Part shown: in pieces, positions 22,139 to 33,100 of the stretch | Numbering within the stretch: position 1 is the stretch's first letter | How the letters are laid out: every line of letters begins with the position of its first letter | Origin: Entamoeba histolytica HM-1:IMSS | Lineage: Eukaryota; Evosea; Mastigamoebida; Endamoebidae | NCBI RefSeq assembly: GCF_000208925.1 | Contig: NW_001914886.1 | Coordinates: 38,924 to 102,923, forward strand | Direction of reading: 5' to 3' | Length of the DNA stretch: 64,000 nt | Notes under the pieces: model-generated | What the model saw: only the letters and a program-made list of their open reading frames with translations | The model's database searches: none | Told to the model about the DNA's origin: nothing | Made by a program: the position numbers and the translations under genes

Positions 22139-23395
22139 TTAATTATTTTCTTCTTTATTAATAATTGCTCTAGCTTCGTGTTTTTCTTCTTGATGTTTAA
22201 TTGTTTCATTATTATTTAATGCATATTCTTTATAAATTTTGTTGTACATTATATTAATAAATATTAATGTTATTAATCCAAATATCGCACTTGCTCCAAA
22301 GATTATTAAAACAATTCTTGTTGTGATATATGAAGAATATAATAATGCAATACACATCACTGAATAATAAACAACTCTCCATGCACTTAATGGAGCTACT
22401 TGTTTTGGCCAAATTTTATTTAAAAGAGCAATAGTAATACTTTCTAATCCAGAATCAGCAATTCCAGCAATGCCACCAAGTACACAAACACAAACATCAA
22501 GTCCAATATCATTTTGTGGAACATTAGTTGTATTATGAAGATAAACTTCATTAATAATAAAACCAAGAATAACAGCAAGAGTCTCTGCAAAAACAGATAT
22601 AAATAATGTTATTCTTTCTGTAAATTTACTATTAAAAAATCCCCAACAAAAAGTAGATAATGTCATTGTTATTCCCATAGAAATATATATATATGATGTT
22701 ACATTTAATGGTGCAAGAACTGGCATTGAAGTATAATAAAATGAACGACTAAATCCAAATAATAAAGCTAATGGAAATAAAAGAACAAGTCTCCAATTTG
22801 AAAAACATTTTAGTGAAGCTAATAATAATTCTTTCATATTTTCCATTGGAACTGGTGGAGAGTTAAAAGAAAATAAATAGAGAAATACAGCAAGAGCAGT
22901 GACGCATGTTAATACCATAAATAATATAGCAGGAGTTGATGGTGAAAAGATCATTGGAATAATATTACCTAGAAAATTAAAGTAAACTGGTACATAAAAC
23001 AATGTGTAAATGTATGATGGGTGTGAACATTTTTGTTCATATCCAGAAAGTAATGTACTTGAAGCAGCCCATAACAGTGATGATCCAAATCCACATACCC
23101 CTGATGCTATAAAATATAATGAACGTATTAAATACACATTTGTTGCAATATAAAATACATAACAAATACCTCCAAAAAATAATGAGAATTTAGGAGTTAA
23201 GAAATCTACAAGAATTGGTGAGACGAATTGACCAATACCACAAAAACCATACACTAATGCAATAGAAATATATCCATCATTCTTATTAATTCCTGACTGA
23301 AAGTTTTGAGTGGTTTGATATCCACATAATAATAAAAAGAAACACAACCCAAGAAACAATGGTTTAATATATGGAAGGTATGTCTTAATCTCCAT
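22139..23395 (-). CDS. UNC93-like major facilitator family protein
   Basis: 418 residues with about 11-12 hydrophobic membrane segments. The N-terminus LGLCFFLLLCGYQTTQNFQS followed by GYISIALVYGFCGIGQFVSP matches the start of UNC93A-type proteins, and the MFS repeat at about 190-240 restarts the second half (LFPLALLFGFSRSFYYTSMP). The short C-terminal tail is Glu/Lys/Asn rich and cytosolic. Function in protists is unknown; animal relatives regulate K+ channels or traffic Toll-like receptors. The minus-strand start agrees with the family N-terminus. Confidence 0.85.
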   Translation of the reverse strand: MEIKTYLPYIKPLFLGLCFFLLLCGYQTTQNFQSGINKNDGYISIALVYGFCGIGQFVSPILVDFLTPKFSLFFGGICYVFYIATNVYLIRSLYFIASGVCGFGSSLLWAASSTLLSGYEQKCSHPSYIYTLFYVPVYFNFLGNIIPMIFSPSTPAILFMVLTCVTALAVFLYLFSFNSPPVPMENMKELLLASLKCFSNWRLVLLFPLALLFGFSRSFYYTSMPVLAPLNVTSYIYISMGITMTLSTFCWGFFNSKFTERITLFISVFAETLAVILGFIINEVYLHNTTNVPQNDIGLDVCVCVLGGIAGIADSGLESITIALLNKIWPKQVAPLSAWRVVYYSVMCIALLYSSYITTRIVLIIFGASAIFGLITLIFINIMYNKIYKEYALNNNETIKHQEEKHEARAIINKEENN

Positions 23396-23864
23396 CCTCT
23401 TCTATTAATTATTTTGAACTATTTAACTGGATTTGAATTTATACTTCTTAGTCAAACAAAACGAACAATGTAGATGCAACAGAGATTGGTAGAAGCTCTC
23501 TTTTTCTTAAAAAAAAAAAAAACACAATGAAAAACAAAAACACTGAATAAATAAAATATTATAATTCGTAGTATGAAAATAATATTACGAAAGAAAAATA
23601 TTCCTCAGTTTTTCACAGTTTATAAAAAAAAAAACTAAAGAAATTAATGTTATGTTATTCATTTACAAGGTAAATTAAAGCAAGTCATAAACAACATAAA
23701 CGAATTGAAAATAGAGTTTTAAGAAATAATAAAATTGGTTTTAAAAAGAATAACAAAATAAAAAGTAGAATAATTGAAAAATTGAAAAATTAAGAGAAAA
23801 AATTAGAGTAGTTAAATAAAAATAATTATTAAAACTTTATTTTTGAAAAACATTTTAAACTGAA
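23396..23864. other. Intergenic
   Basis: 469 nt between the Vps53 stop and the UNC93-like start, both minus strand. Holds the UNC93-like promoter and an A12 run near 23510; nothing else stands out. Confidence 0.4.
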
Positions 23865-26006
23865 TTAATTCAAGATTGTAGAGAAAGCTTTTGCTATTTG
23901 TTCTTTTTTACTTTTATAAAATGAGAAATTCAACTTAGAAGTTACAGCACTCAACATCCTATTATCACGTAATGCCCAAACTTTTGGGAAAAAGTCTGCA
24001 CTCATTTCTGGGAAGAAATATTGACAAGTAGACATTGCTTTGTCTTTATCGGTAATTTGTAAAATTTTTAAAATTCCTTCTGCTTTTGAATATTCTTTAG
24101 AGCATTCAGTTGAATATTCATTAACATCATAAATAGTATTTTTTACACTTGTATCTCCAATTCCATCAAGTGTAATAGGATTTTTTCTATTTGGTAATTT
24201 TAGAAAGAAGTTCTTTCCTTGACTATAATCCATTAACAACATTTGTGCTCCAAATTCATTAATTCTTTTTAATTTAAAAAGAGTATCAATATATTTTTCA
24301 CAAAAAAGTGCAGTTGTTAATTCACATATTTGAAGATAATAATCATTAACTAAATAATCATCAATAATACCCATATTCTTTTTAATACAAATCGTCATTT
24401 TATCAACATAATCTATTTCCCAATTTGTTTCTCCTTCAACTGGAGACCAATTTTCTTTTGTCATATTTGTCATAATGTCATCAACTGGTTTAAGTATAGT
24501 TACAACTAATTGTTCAACTATTTCTCCAACAATCTTAATAATTCCATTTTGCATATTTGTCATAGGCTCTTTAATTTCTTCACCTAATTCACCAAATGAT
24601 ACTGTTAATAACCGTTCAATACGAAAATAAATATATTTTAATGTATTAATTACAAGACATTGTCTTTTTATCATTTCTCTTTTATTTGGTGTACTCATTC
24701 GTTGTTGAAGACTTTTAGCATATTCTACAGTACAACTTGCAATAACCTTACATAATTCCATCAATGGCTCTCCATGTGTTAATGAAGCACATCTTTCACT
24801 ACATTTTCTATAATATAATATCAAGTCTTTAGATGATAATAAAACAACAACCCCATCATCAACCTCAAAAAATTCTTCTTTTATAAATTTATTTAAGAAT
24901 GTCATAACATTTTCTCGTTCTTTTTCGATATAAAAATCCATATATCCATCAAAACATTTTCCAATAATTCCTTCAAAAATTAAAGGTTTATCATTATTGG
25001 TTGATACTCTTTTTAGTATTTCATTTTCAAATGCTCTTGTAGTTCTAATTGCTTTTACTAAACATGTAGTAAAGAGTTCTGCATCACCCTTTGATGATTT
25101 TTCAAGTAATTCATGGAATGACTCTTTTGAAGTGGCACAAAAATCTTGTGCCATAACTTCCCAAAATCTCCAACTTGAAGGTAATGTATTATCATATTTA
25201 TATTTTGCAACTTTAATTTTATCTAAAAACCATTTATATCTTTGGTCAATATTGGAAAGACTTGACTGTGGTGCATTCAAAGGAAATGCATTTGTATATC
25301 CCAATGTTAAATGAGTTGCTAAATAAGAGATAAAACTATGTTTATATTCATCAAATAATTCATCAACTAAACTAAAATAATCTCTCATTTGTCGTTTATT
25401 ACTTCCATTTGATTCAAATTGAACAACAACTTCTTTGGTTATTGTTATTATATCATTACAAAGATGATGAAGTTTCATAATAGTAGTTGCAAAAACATCA
25501 ACATCTTTCACATCAGCATATGTCTCAATTATTAATTTTGCAGTTCTTAAAGAATCAGCAGCACTTAACGGTAAATTATCTTTTAATGCCTGTTCACAAG
25601 TTTGTATTAAAACATCTAGTTGTTGAAGATGATGTAATAATTTAACAACAAATCCGATGTTTGTTCTTGCTAACCCCAACAAAGTAACTCCATCACAAAT
25701 TCCTTTCAATAAAGCTTCAGTATATTGAGTATCTCCATTAAGTGAATTTAAAGACTGTCTAACATCATTAAATTTATCAGGGGCTATTCTTAATGATTTT
25801 GTTGCTTCTTCTTCAAGCCGGTCTTGTTTTTGGAGTGTTTCAAACACTGATTTTTGAATTGCAATTTGTTCTTTCACAGTACTTTCTGCTAATTTATTTA
25901 ATTTATTACTATCAAATACGGCTATATTCCTATTAATAAATGAAATAGGATCAAAACATTCACTGTTTAGATCAATCGGATTTGTTGATGGTTGTGATTT
26001 TTCCAT
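23865..26006 (-). CDS. VPS53: Vps53, subunit of the GARP/EARP tethering complex
   Basis: 713 residues from the ATG at 26006. The frame continues 20 codons further to a TTG, but the family begins near here: residues 18-27 read FDPISFINRN, the Vps53 N-terminal motif. A coiled-coil region follows to about residue 190. Residues about 250-300 contain IDQRYKWFLDKIKVAKYKYD and LPSSWRFWEVMAQDFC, and then a FEGIIGKCFDGYMDFYIEKE motif, all typical of Vps53. The C-terminal half is helical. GARP tethers endosome-derived vesicles at the trans-Golgi, and EARP acts in endosomal recycling. Shorter than animal Vps53 (about 830) but complete in outline. Confidence 0.85.
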   Translation of the reverse strand: MEKSQPSTNPIDLNSECFDPISFINRNIAVFDSNKLNKLAESTVKEQIAIQKSVFETLQKQDRLEEEATKSLRIAPDKFNDVRQSLNSLNGDTQYTEALLKGICDGVTLLGLARTNIGFVVKLLHHLQQLDVLIQTCEQALKDNLPLSAADSLRTAKLIIETYADVKDVDVFATTIMKLHHLCNDIITITKEVVVQFESNGSNKRQMRDYFSLVDELFDEYKHSFISYLATHLTLGYTNAFPLNAPQSSLSNIDQRYKWFLDKIKVAKYKYDNTLPSSWRFWEVMAQDFCATSKESFHELLEKSSKGDAELFTTCLVKAIRTTRAFENEILKRVSTNNDKPLIFEGIIGKCFDGYMDFYIEKERENVMTFLNKFIKEEFFEVDDGVVVLLSSKDLILYYRKCSERCASLTHGEPLMELCKVIASCTVEYAKSLQQRMSTPNKREMIKRQCLVINTLKYIYFRIERLLTVSFGELGEEIKEPMTNMQNGIIKIVGEIVEQLVVTILKPVDDIMTNMTKENWSPVEGETNWEIDYVDKMTICIKKNMGIIDDYLVNDYYLQICELTTALFCEKYIDTLFKLKRINEFGAQMLLMDYSQGKNFFLKLPNRKNPITLDGIGDTSVKNTIYDVNEYSTECSKEYSKAEGILKILQITDKDKAMSTCQYFFPEMSADFFPKVWALRDNRMLSAVTSKLNFSFYKSKKEQIAKAFSTILN

Positions 26007-26314
26007 TTGATATGAAAAAATTTTAGTAAAAAATCCTTTCTTTTCTTCTAAATAACCCTTATTCAAGGGTTTATTAAATTCACAAAAAAAAAAGAATAAA
26101 ATTTCTAATTCAAAATTGTTATGAAATTAACAAAAACAAAAATAATAGGCAACTAATTAAGTATTAATCAAATTCTTTTTATTATCAATTGCTCATGAAG
26201 ACTCTTTGTATTTTTCTATTATTTCTTCTGAATATATTTTTATAACACAGAGATTTTACAATTATATCAGTTATAATTTTTACCACATTCTTTTTTTACT
26301 TCTTTATATTTTCT
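26007..26314. other. Intergenic
   Basis: 308 nt between the Vps53 start and the LINE fossil, with an A-rich run just before the Vps53 ATG. No promoter motif can be assigned with confidence. Confidence 0.35.
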
Positions 26315-27725
26315 TCTTATTATTATCCCAATCATTGAAGGTGAAGACTTGTATAAATACTTAGGAATATGGCAGTCCGACGAAATTGATAATACCTTCA
26401 ATTGTAAAACCATCAAAGAAAAAATGAATCAAAAGATGGAAGAAATAAACAGTGATGAAAGTAGTAATAGAAGATATATTACTAGAATAAACACGGAAGT
26501 AATCAATATCTTCAGATATTCAGCATCAGTTGTAAATTGGAAAATCACTGACCTAGATAAAATTGATTTGGAGATAAGAAAATATTTAAGAAATGCAAAA
26601 TACATTGGTGAAACTCCAAAGATAGGTTATATGTCATTATAGAAGAAATGGGTGAAGGATTAATAAATATAAGGGACGAATATGTTATTGAATTAGTTAG
26701 AACAGTGATGTACTATTGTACCAGAGAAAGTGAAATAGGAAATAACATATTAGATAGATGGTACAGTAAGAAGGGAATATGGAATAGAATTAAAAAACAC
26801 CAATTCATAAAATAAATGAAACAAAAATAGAAGAAATAATAAATGAAGGGATAGAAAAGAAAAAAGAAAAAAGAAAAAGAAGTAGAAATAAAGAAATTAT
26901 TGACCGACCAATACATCAAAAAATGGAAGTGTCATCAAATAAGTGGACATTTTAGAAGATGGTTTGAGTCAAAAGGAGTAGATAAAACTACTACAGTGAA
27001 AGCATGGAAGTCCATCAATATAAAAAAGAATGCATTTCTCCAATTAACTAAAATGCAAGATGGAGCAATATTTTGTGGGTATAAGAAAGCAAAAATAATG
27101 AAAAATGAAAGATTAAAATACTAAACACTATGTAAAGACAAGATAGCTACAGTAGAACACATTCTACTATCTTGTATTGATAATAATAAATCAAAAATGA
27201 AAAACATGACCATATTGGCATTATAATATTGATTAATAAGAAAATATACATTCAATAAACAATATAAAAATAAAATATGAAACAGTGTTCCAATATAAAA
27301 ACATCACTATGATATGGAACAAACAAATCATGCCTAAAAGTGAATGACAATATCACAAAAGACCAGATATATATGTATTAGATAAAAAGAATAAAACTTG
27401 TTTATTATTTGATATGACTATTGTGGCTGATCACAATATTAATGGAGTGTATTTGAAGAAAAGAAATAAGTATAAGGAATTAAAGAATATGCTAATGAAA
27501 ATAGAAAAATTAAAAGATGTCAAAATAAATCCAGTAGTAATTTTAATAAATGGATTAGTGAATAATTCAAGTATTAAATTAATTAAAGAATTAAAAATTG
27601 AGATTGACATCGAGAAAGAAATTAAAAACGTTGTCATAAAAAACATGATGGATGTCATGGAATACTGCTTTTATCATAATCAAACATACTCCATAGAGTT
27701 GCTACAAGAAGAAGACTCATTGTGA
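26315..27725 (+). mobile_element. Degenerate LINE (R4-like non-LTR) 3' part
   Basis: Four coding-like blocks in order, separated by stops and frameshifts. First, 26333-26640: YKYLGIWQSDEID through LEIRKYLRNAKYIGE, the end of the reverse transcriptase and the thumb. Second, 26642-26815: EEMGEGLINIRDEYVIELVR. Third, 26900-27170: coding into a zinc-knuckle-like LCKDKIATVEHILLSC. Fourth, 27360-27725: RPDIYVLDKKNKTCLLFDM, the PD-(D/E)xK restriction-like endonuclease of EhLINE/R4 elements. The 5' part and most of the RT are missing. It cannot move on its own. It lies in the gene-poor block between Vps53 and the giant gene. Confidence 0.8.
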
Positions 27726-27730
27726 TTAGT

Positions 27731-28436
27731 CTCCGCTGATGCAAGAACAATAGAAACCAATTTTATTAATACTTAATTAGTTGCTTTATTAATAGTAATT
27801 ATGATTCTTCTATTTCTTTAACTTCTTCTTGTATTATATTTTCAATGATAATGATAAAAATATGAAAGTGAATATGATAAAGAAAAAGAATAAAAAGAAT
27901 AAATTAAATAACAATTGATTGAATAAAAACTTAAAAAATGAAATAATATATCATAGAATAAATACTTCTAGAAAAGAAAGGATAATAAAAGAATAAGAAA
28001 TAAAAATAACTAAATGAAATGAACAATGCAAATAATGAAAGATAAATAAAAATGAAAATAATAAAATAAACAACTAAATAATGAATGAAATAATGTTATA
28101 TTTATAATAACTAATAAAAATATTAAATAATTATTAAATACAATTTTATTTATTATATAATCGTTATAACCATTTGTTGTTTAATATTATGTTAATATTT
28201 ATATTTATTATTCTATTCTTTATACATTTCTTCTTATTATTATTATGTTTATTTTTTATTATTTTATATTTTTATCATAAATATTTTAAATAATTTATTC
28301 AATTATATTTATTTCTATTCTTTATCTTCTACTGTTGTTATTCTCTTTTCTTGATTCTTAAATAACAGATTTATCTTCTATGAGTTGTTTATTTTCTTTA
28401 TTACTTTCTTCAACTTCCTTTTCAATTTATATCCCT
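27731..28436. other. Intergenic, AT-rich
   Basis: A- and G-rich words on the plus strand to about 28150, then T-rich. Same C-poor character as 5450-7860. Nothing recognisable. Confidence 0.4.
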
Positions 28437-28437
28437 T

Positions 28438-28580
28438 TTCATTGTAACATGATTCGATTATGTGAATTCCATACACTCGGATCATGAACTCGAGGTAATA
28501 ATTTATTTGGATAGTTGTTCATGATATTTCTTTGTGGTATATCATGATGGTTTCTTAATGTTTCCTTAAGTAATAAATAC
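28438..28580 (-). pseudogene. Short gene fossil, unidentified
   Basis: On the minus strand about 43 codons stay open and read as protein: LKETLRNHHDIPQRNIMNNY then PNKLLPRVHDPSVWNSHNRI and MLQ stop. His, Pro, Trp and Arg are frequent, unlike the surrounding non-coding frames, and local GC is higher. No start codon. It might be the tail of a transposon or of a lost gene; I cannot assign a family. Confidence 0.35.
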
Positions 28581-30187
28581 AAAAAACAACTTCAAACTAC
28601 TTTTAATTTCTTCATTCATTTGATCACCACATTAATCATTTGAATGTCCCTTTTATTTCATATTACTTTTCTATTTAGATTCTACTCTTAGAAATGGTCA
28701 TCTCAACAGATGCTTTTCATTATTATCCTTTCACATTACTTTGTTTAATTTCCTAATTACATGTTTTTGTTTTCTTTTTATATTTCTTTATTCATCTCCT
28801 CTATCTGTTTGATAGAGTCTCTTAACTTTCTCTTGCTTATTTCTTCCTATTTTATATTCCCTGTTTTGTACTTCTTCTTACTTTCACTTCTTTTAATTAC
28901 TAGCTTCTTCTTTCTTAATTAAGTCTTTCATCTCTTACTTTATACTTAGTGTATTCATATATGTATTATGATTTCTTGTTTGAAGTTCTGTTCTTTTTTT
29001 CTTTAAATATCTTCTTTCCTTTCTTATCAAATTTTATTTATAACAAAATTGTGTTTCTTGGGATTATTTCAGTCTTTTAATATTTTAAATTTGGTAAACA
29101 AAAATATGAAATGCCTACTACCAAAAATCTTTGAAAATTAGTTTGGTATATTCTAAAATTATCATAAACCATTGAACAAAATACTTATTCTTTTGTTTCT
29201 ATTTCATCTTTCTTACTCTTTTATTAATTATTCCTATATTCTATTATTAATTTGTGTTTATCAAGAAGAATAAAAAAAGACCAAAATAAAATAATCAATT
29301 CAATCATTTTCAATTAAATTCTTTGATTGAACATAATAAAAATGTATAGTATTACTTTTATTTATTTTAGTACTTCATACTAACATATTAATATTCGAAT
29401 ATATTTATAATTATACTTTAATTATGTTTTGATTTCTTTTAATAAATACAAACTACCATTAAAAATTATCAATAATCATTATACAAGAATTGTCATTTCT
29501 TACAATTTCTTATTTGAATTAACTCAATGAATAATTAAAAATTACTTAATTAAATGGTAATAGATTTTTCATATATTCTTCCTAGTTTAGTGGAGATTAA
29601 TCCCTGAGCTGTTTAAAAAACAGTAATCTTTTTCTTTAACTTATCATTTAGGTTTTTTCTTGCAAATTGAGAAAATCACTTCTTTGCTTTATTTTTTCTT
29701 ATTAATGTCTTCTCATCCTTCTTCTGCTTAATTCTTCTTTTTAACCTTTTGTTTATTTTCTATCTTAATTTTAAACATTTTCTTTTTCCTTTTTTCTTTA
29801 TTTTATGAAAGAAAGAAGAGACTATTTCATTCCCATTATATTATTATGTTTAATTTTCTTTTAGTCATACCCACACTTCAGTAGTTCCTTATATTACACC
29901 ATGTAATATTCTACCATAATATCATGCTACACCCTTTGCAACTTTACCTAATACATTTCTAATTCAAATACACCGTCATAACCAGAAAATAACTGGGAGA
30001 GTTGAAGTTTGAATTTGTACTAGGGTTTGTGTTGGGTGTTTTAAACATGAAGTATATCCTTTTCTCGTTAAACATAAAGAATTACTGTTGATAAAACATG
30101 AAAATAATAAAAATAAATCAATTAGTTTTTGATTTATTTAAAAATGAAAATAATAATGAAATTATTTTTCATTCAACAAAGAATTAC
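28581..30187. other. Intergenic downstream of the giant gene
   Basis: 1.6 kb of T-rich DNA with stops in all frames and no feature I can name. Confidence 0.4.
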
Positions 30188-33100
30188 TCATGCAGTTGTA
30201 TCTTTGTTTTGAACATCTTTAGCTTCAGTTGATTTATTTTCAATTTCTTCTTCCTTTTTATCATTTGGTTTATTTTCAATTTCTTCTTCCTTTTTATCAT
30301 CTTCAATATCAACCTCTTCTCCTTCTTCAAATACTTTAAGATTTCTCTTACGGACAATATAAACATGGATAATGTAAACAATGAAAACAACAGCAACAAC
30401 AACTAATACAAGGACGAAAACAACAATAACCGCAATCATATACATTGGGAATTCTTTAGTTTCAATAGAACGAGCCATTCTATCATTTGGACAAGAAACT
30501 TGGTCCTCAGGAAGATCAGAAATAACAAGTCCTCCACAAAGAGAGTAAACCTTAAATGATGAACTATCACCTTTAATTTTTGACAATGGACTAACAAGAG
30601 TGACATCAACGTTGTCAACTGGTTGGTTAATTCTTAAGAAAGCAAATGTACATTTACTATGACCAGAAGGAATATTAACAAGGAATTGAGCGTTTAAGAT
30701 AGATAATGAATTACCAGAAACATCGTCATCAACAGAAATTGAATGAGATTGTCCAGGAGAGTTAAATGAGATGTTAAATATAGTATCTTTTGTAAATTCT
30801 ACATTATTTGAATACAAATCAAAATGACCGTTAGAACTAATTCTAATAGTTTGTCCAGAAAAATCACCAACTGAGCTTCGAGCAAGATAAATAGATGAAC
30901 CAACAAGATTAAGATTAGTATTTCTAATTTCATTTGTTTTTAATGTAATACTATTTCTCAATATGACGGAAGTATTAGTATTGTTGTCTCCAATAATATT
31001 ATTAATATTTTGAGATTCATCAAATGTTATTTTACCATAATTCTCTAATTGCAATTCTGTGATTTTAGATCGTGTTAATGAACAAGTAACAGCATAATTA
31101 TCATGTTCTTCAGAACCTTGAACTACAAGAGTTTGAATAGTAACATCAGACCCTATCATTGTTCCGTATTTAGCAGAATATTTATCTAATTGTTTTGAGT
31201 CCAAATTATATCGAATAGCAACTGATGGTTTAGTTGTATCAATAATACATCCATTTCCTGTACATGGACACGTTGGGGAAGACCAAACATCACTAGCAGT
31301 TTCAGAGAATGAATTTGAACGGAATGTGTCAGAAACAACACATGAAAGTTCTGGAATATTATATTGTTCAATATCATCAAAATCTTGAGCTGCAACAACA
31401 ATAATATACTTTTGTTCATCAACTCTCAAATTACTTGAAAGAGTACCTGAAACAGTAATATAATTAGGAATATTCGTATAGATTAAGTTAGCAACTGAAT
31501 TTTCACTACTTTCGTTACTAAGACAATTATAGTCAACTTCTATATTTGAAACAGAAATTCTTCCGACAACATCGAAATAAATGACAGATTTGGTTTTAGT
31601 GCTATTATTTTCATAACACTTATTAGTGTCACTAACAAGATGAATCTGTGTGTCTTCTATAACAGTTGGATTAAAATCAGCATTATAATGACTATTAGTC
31701 TCTGGATCAATAAATGTTTCATCCTTTGATGGTCCATAAATAGCAATAGCACCTTGATTTTTAAATGTAATACTAGCATTTTTCATTACAATTTGTCTTT
31801 CAACAGTCGGTAAGGAAATTGCACCAGTATCATATGCATCAGAAAACGATATAATAGGAGTATTACTTTCAAGCAATGTAATAACAGCACTAGTTTCAAA
31901 ATTAGCATTTTCAATATACAATTCTCTAATTGACACTTCTCTAACGTAAAGAGTAAGAACTGATTTTGGATTTACAAGATGAATACGTTCTATGGATAAT
32001 AATGTATTACTACCTGAAATTGTAAGAACGCATTCTTTTTCATCAGAATCCTCAATTGAATAAATAGTAATAGGAACAACAGCCTCAATTTCTTGTAATT
32101 CAATACCATCTAATTTAAATAATTTCATAGAAGATTCAATTTTCAATTTATTTTGACCTTGTTGTAATTGAACTTTATCAAATAAAGGTGAATTTGAATT
32201 TTCATCATGGAACACACATTCCTTACTTTCTGTTTCCTCGCAACTTAAAATACATGATTGGTCAACATATGGATCATAAGAACAATAACAAATAGAACTA
32301 TTTGCATATGAAGAAGAACAATAGACATCACCAAATTTATGTTCTGATGAAGAACTAACACATGCCTCAAGAACGGATCCAGAATATTTGTAATATTTAA
32401 TACCAACAATATTTGAAAAAGGTACATTTCCTTCCCAAATCTTTTTTGGATTTGTTACATCATCAAAGTTAGATGGTCGAATTATAGTTCGACATTCTCC
32501 ATTACTAATTGAACCTTCAAGAATGTTAATTTCTTTAAGAGTTACAATATTATCACCTTGTACAATGATTTCTCCGCCATTATAATTAATAACTGAAGAA
32601 TCAAATGCGTCATAAGCATTAATAACTGAACCATCACTCATTAATATCTCTGAGAAACTACCATACTTCATAATATTAACAGTACCTTTCTCTTGTAAGT
32701 TAAGTTTAATAGTGGTTCCAACAATTGAAGATATATCTACAACAGCATCTTTTGGAATATTAATAACAGAATTACTAGCAGACTCATATGTGGAATCTTC
32801 TTCAATAACAATTCCTTTTCCATTAACAGAAATTGTACCATCATTAAGTGAAAGCCTAACAGTACAACTCAATGATGCACTACTATCATCACTTGATATA
32901 CAACTGACTGAACCACCTGAACAAGAAGAAGCAATGTCCAACAAATAACTTCCACCATTTTCAATTTTTATACTTTTTGAGTGATTACCTTTAATTTCAA
33001 CAATATCATATGATGGGGTTAATTTATTATTATTTGGTAAGTTAATTGAAGTAACATCATAACCACTTGTATAAACATATTTATACTGTTGTACATATTC

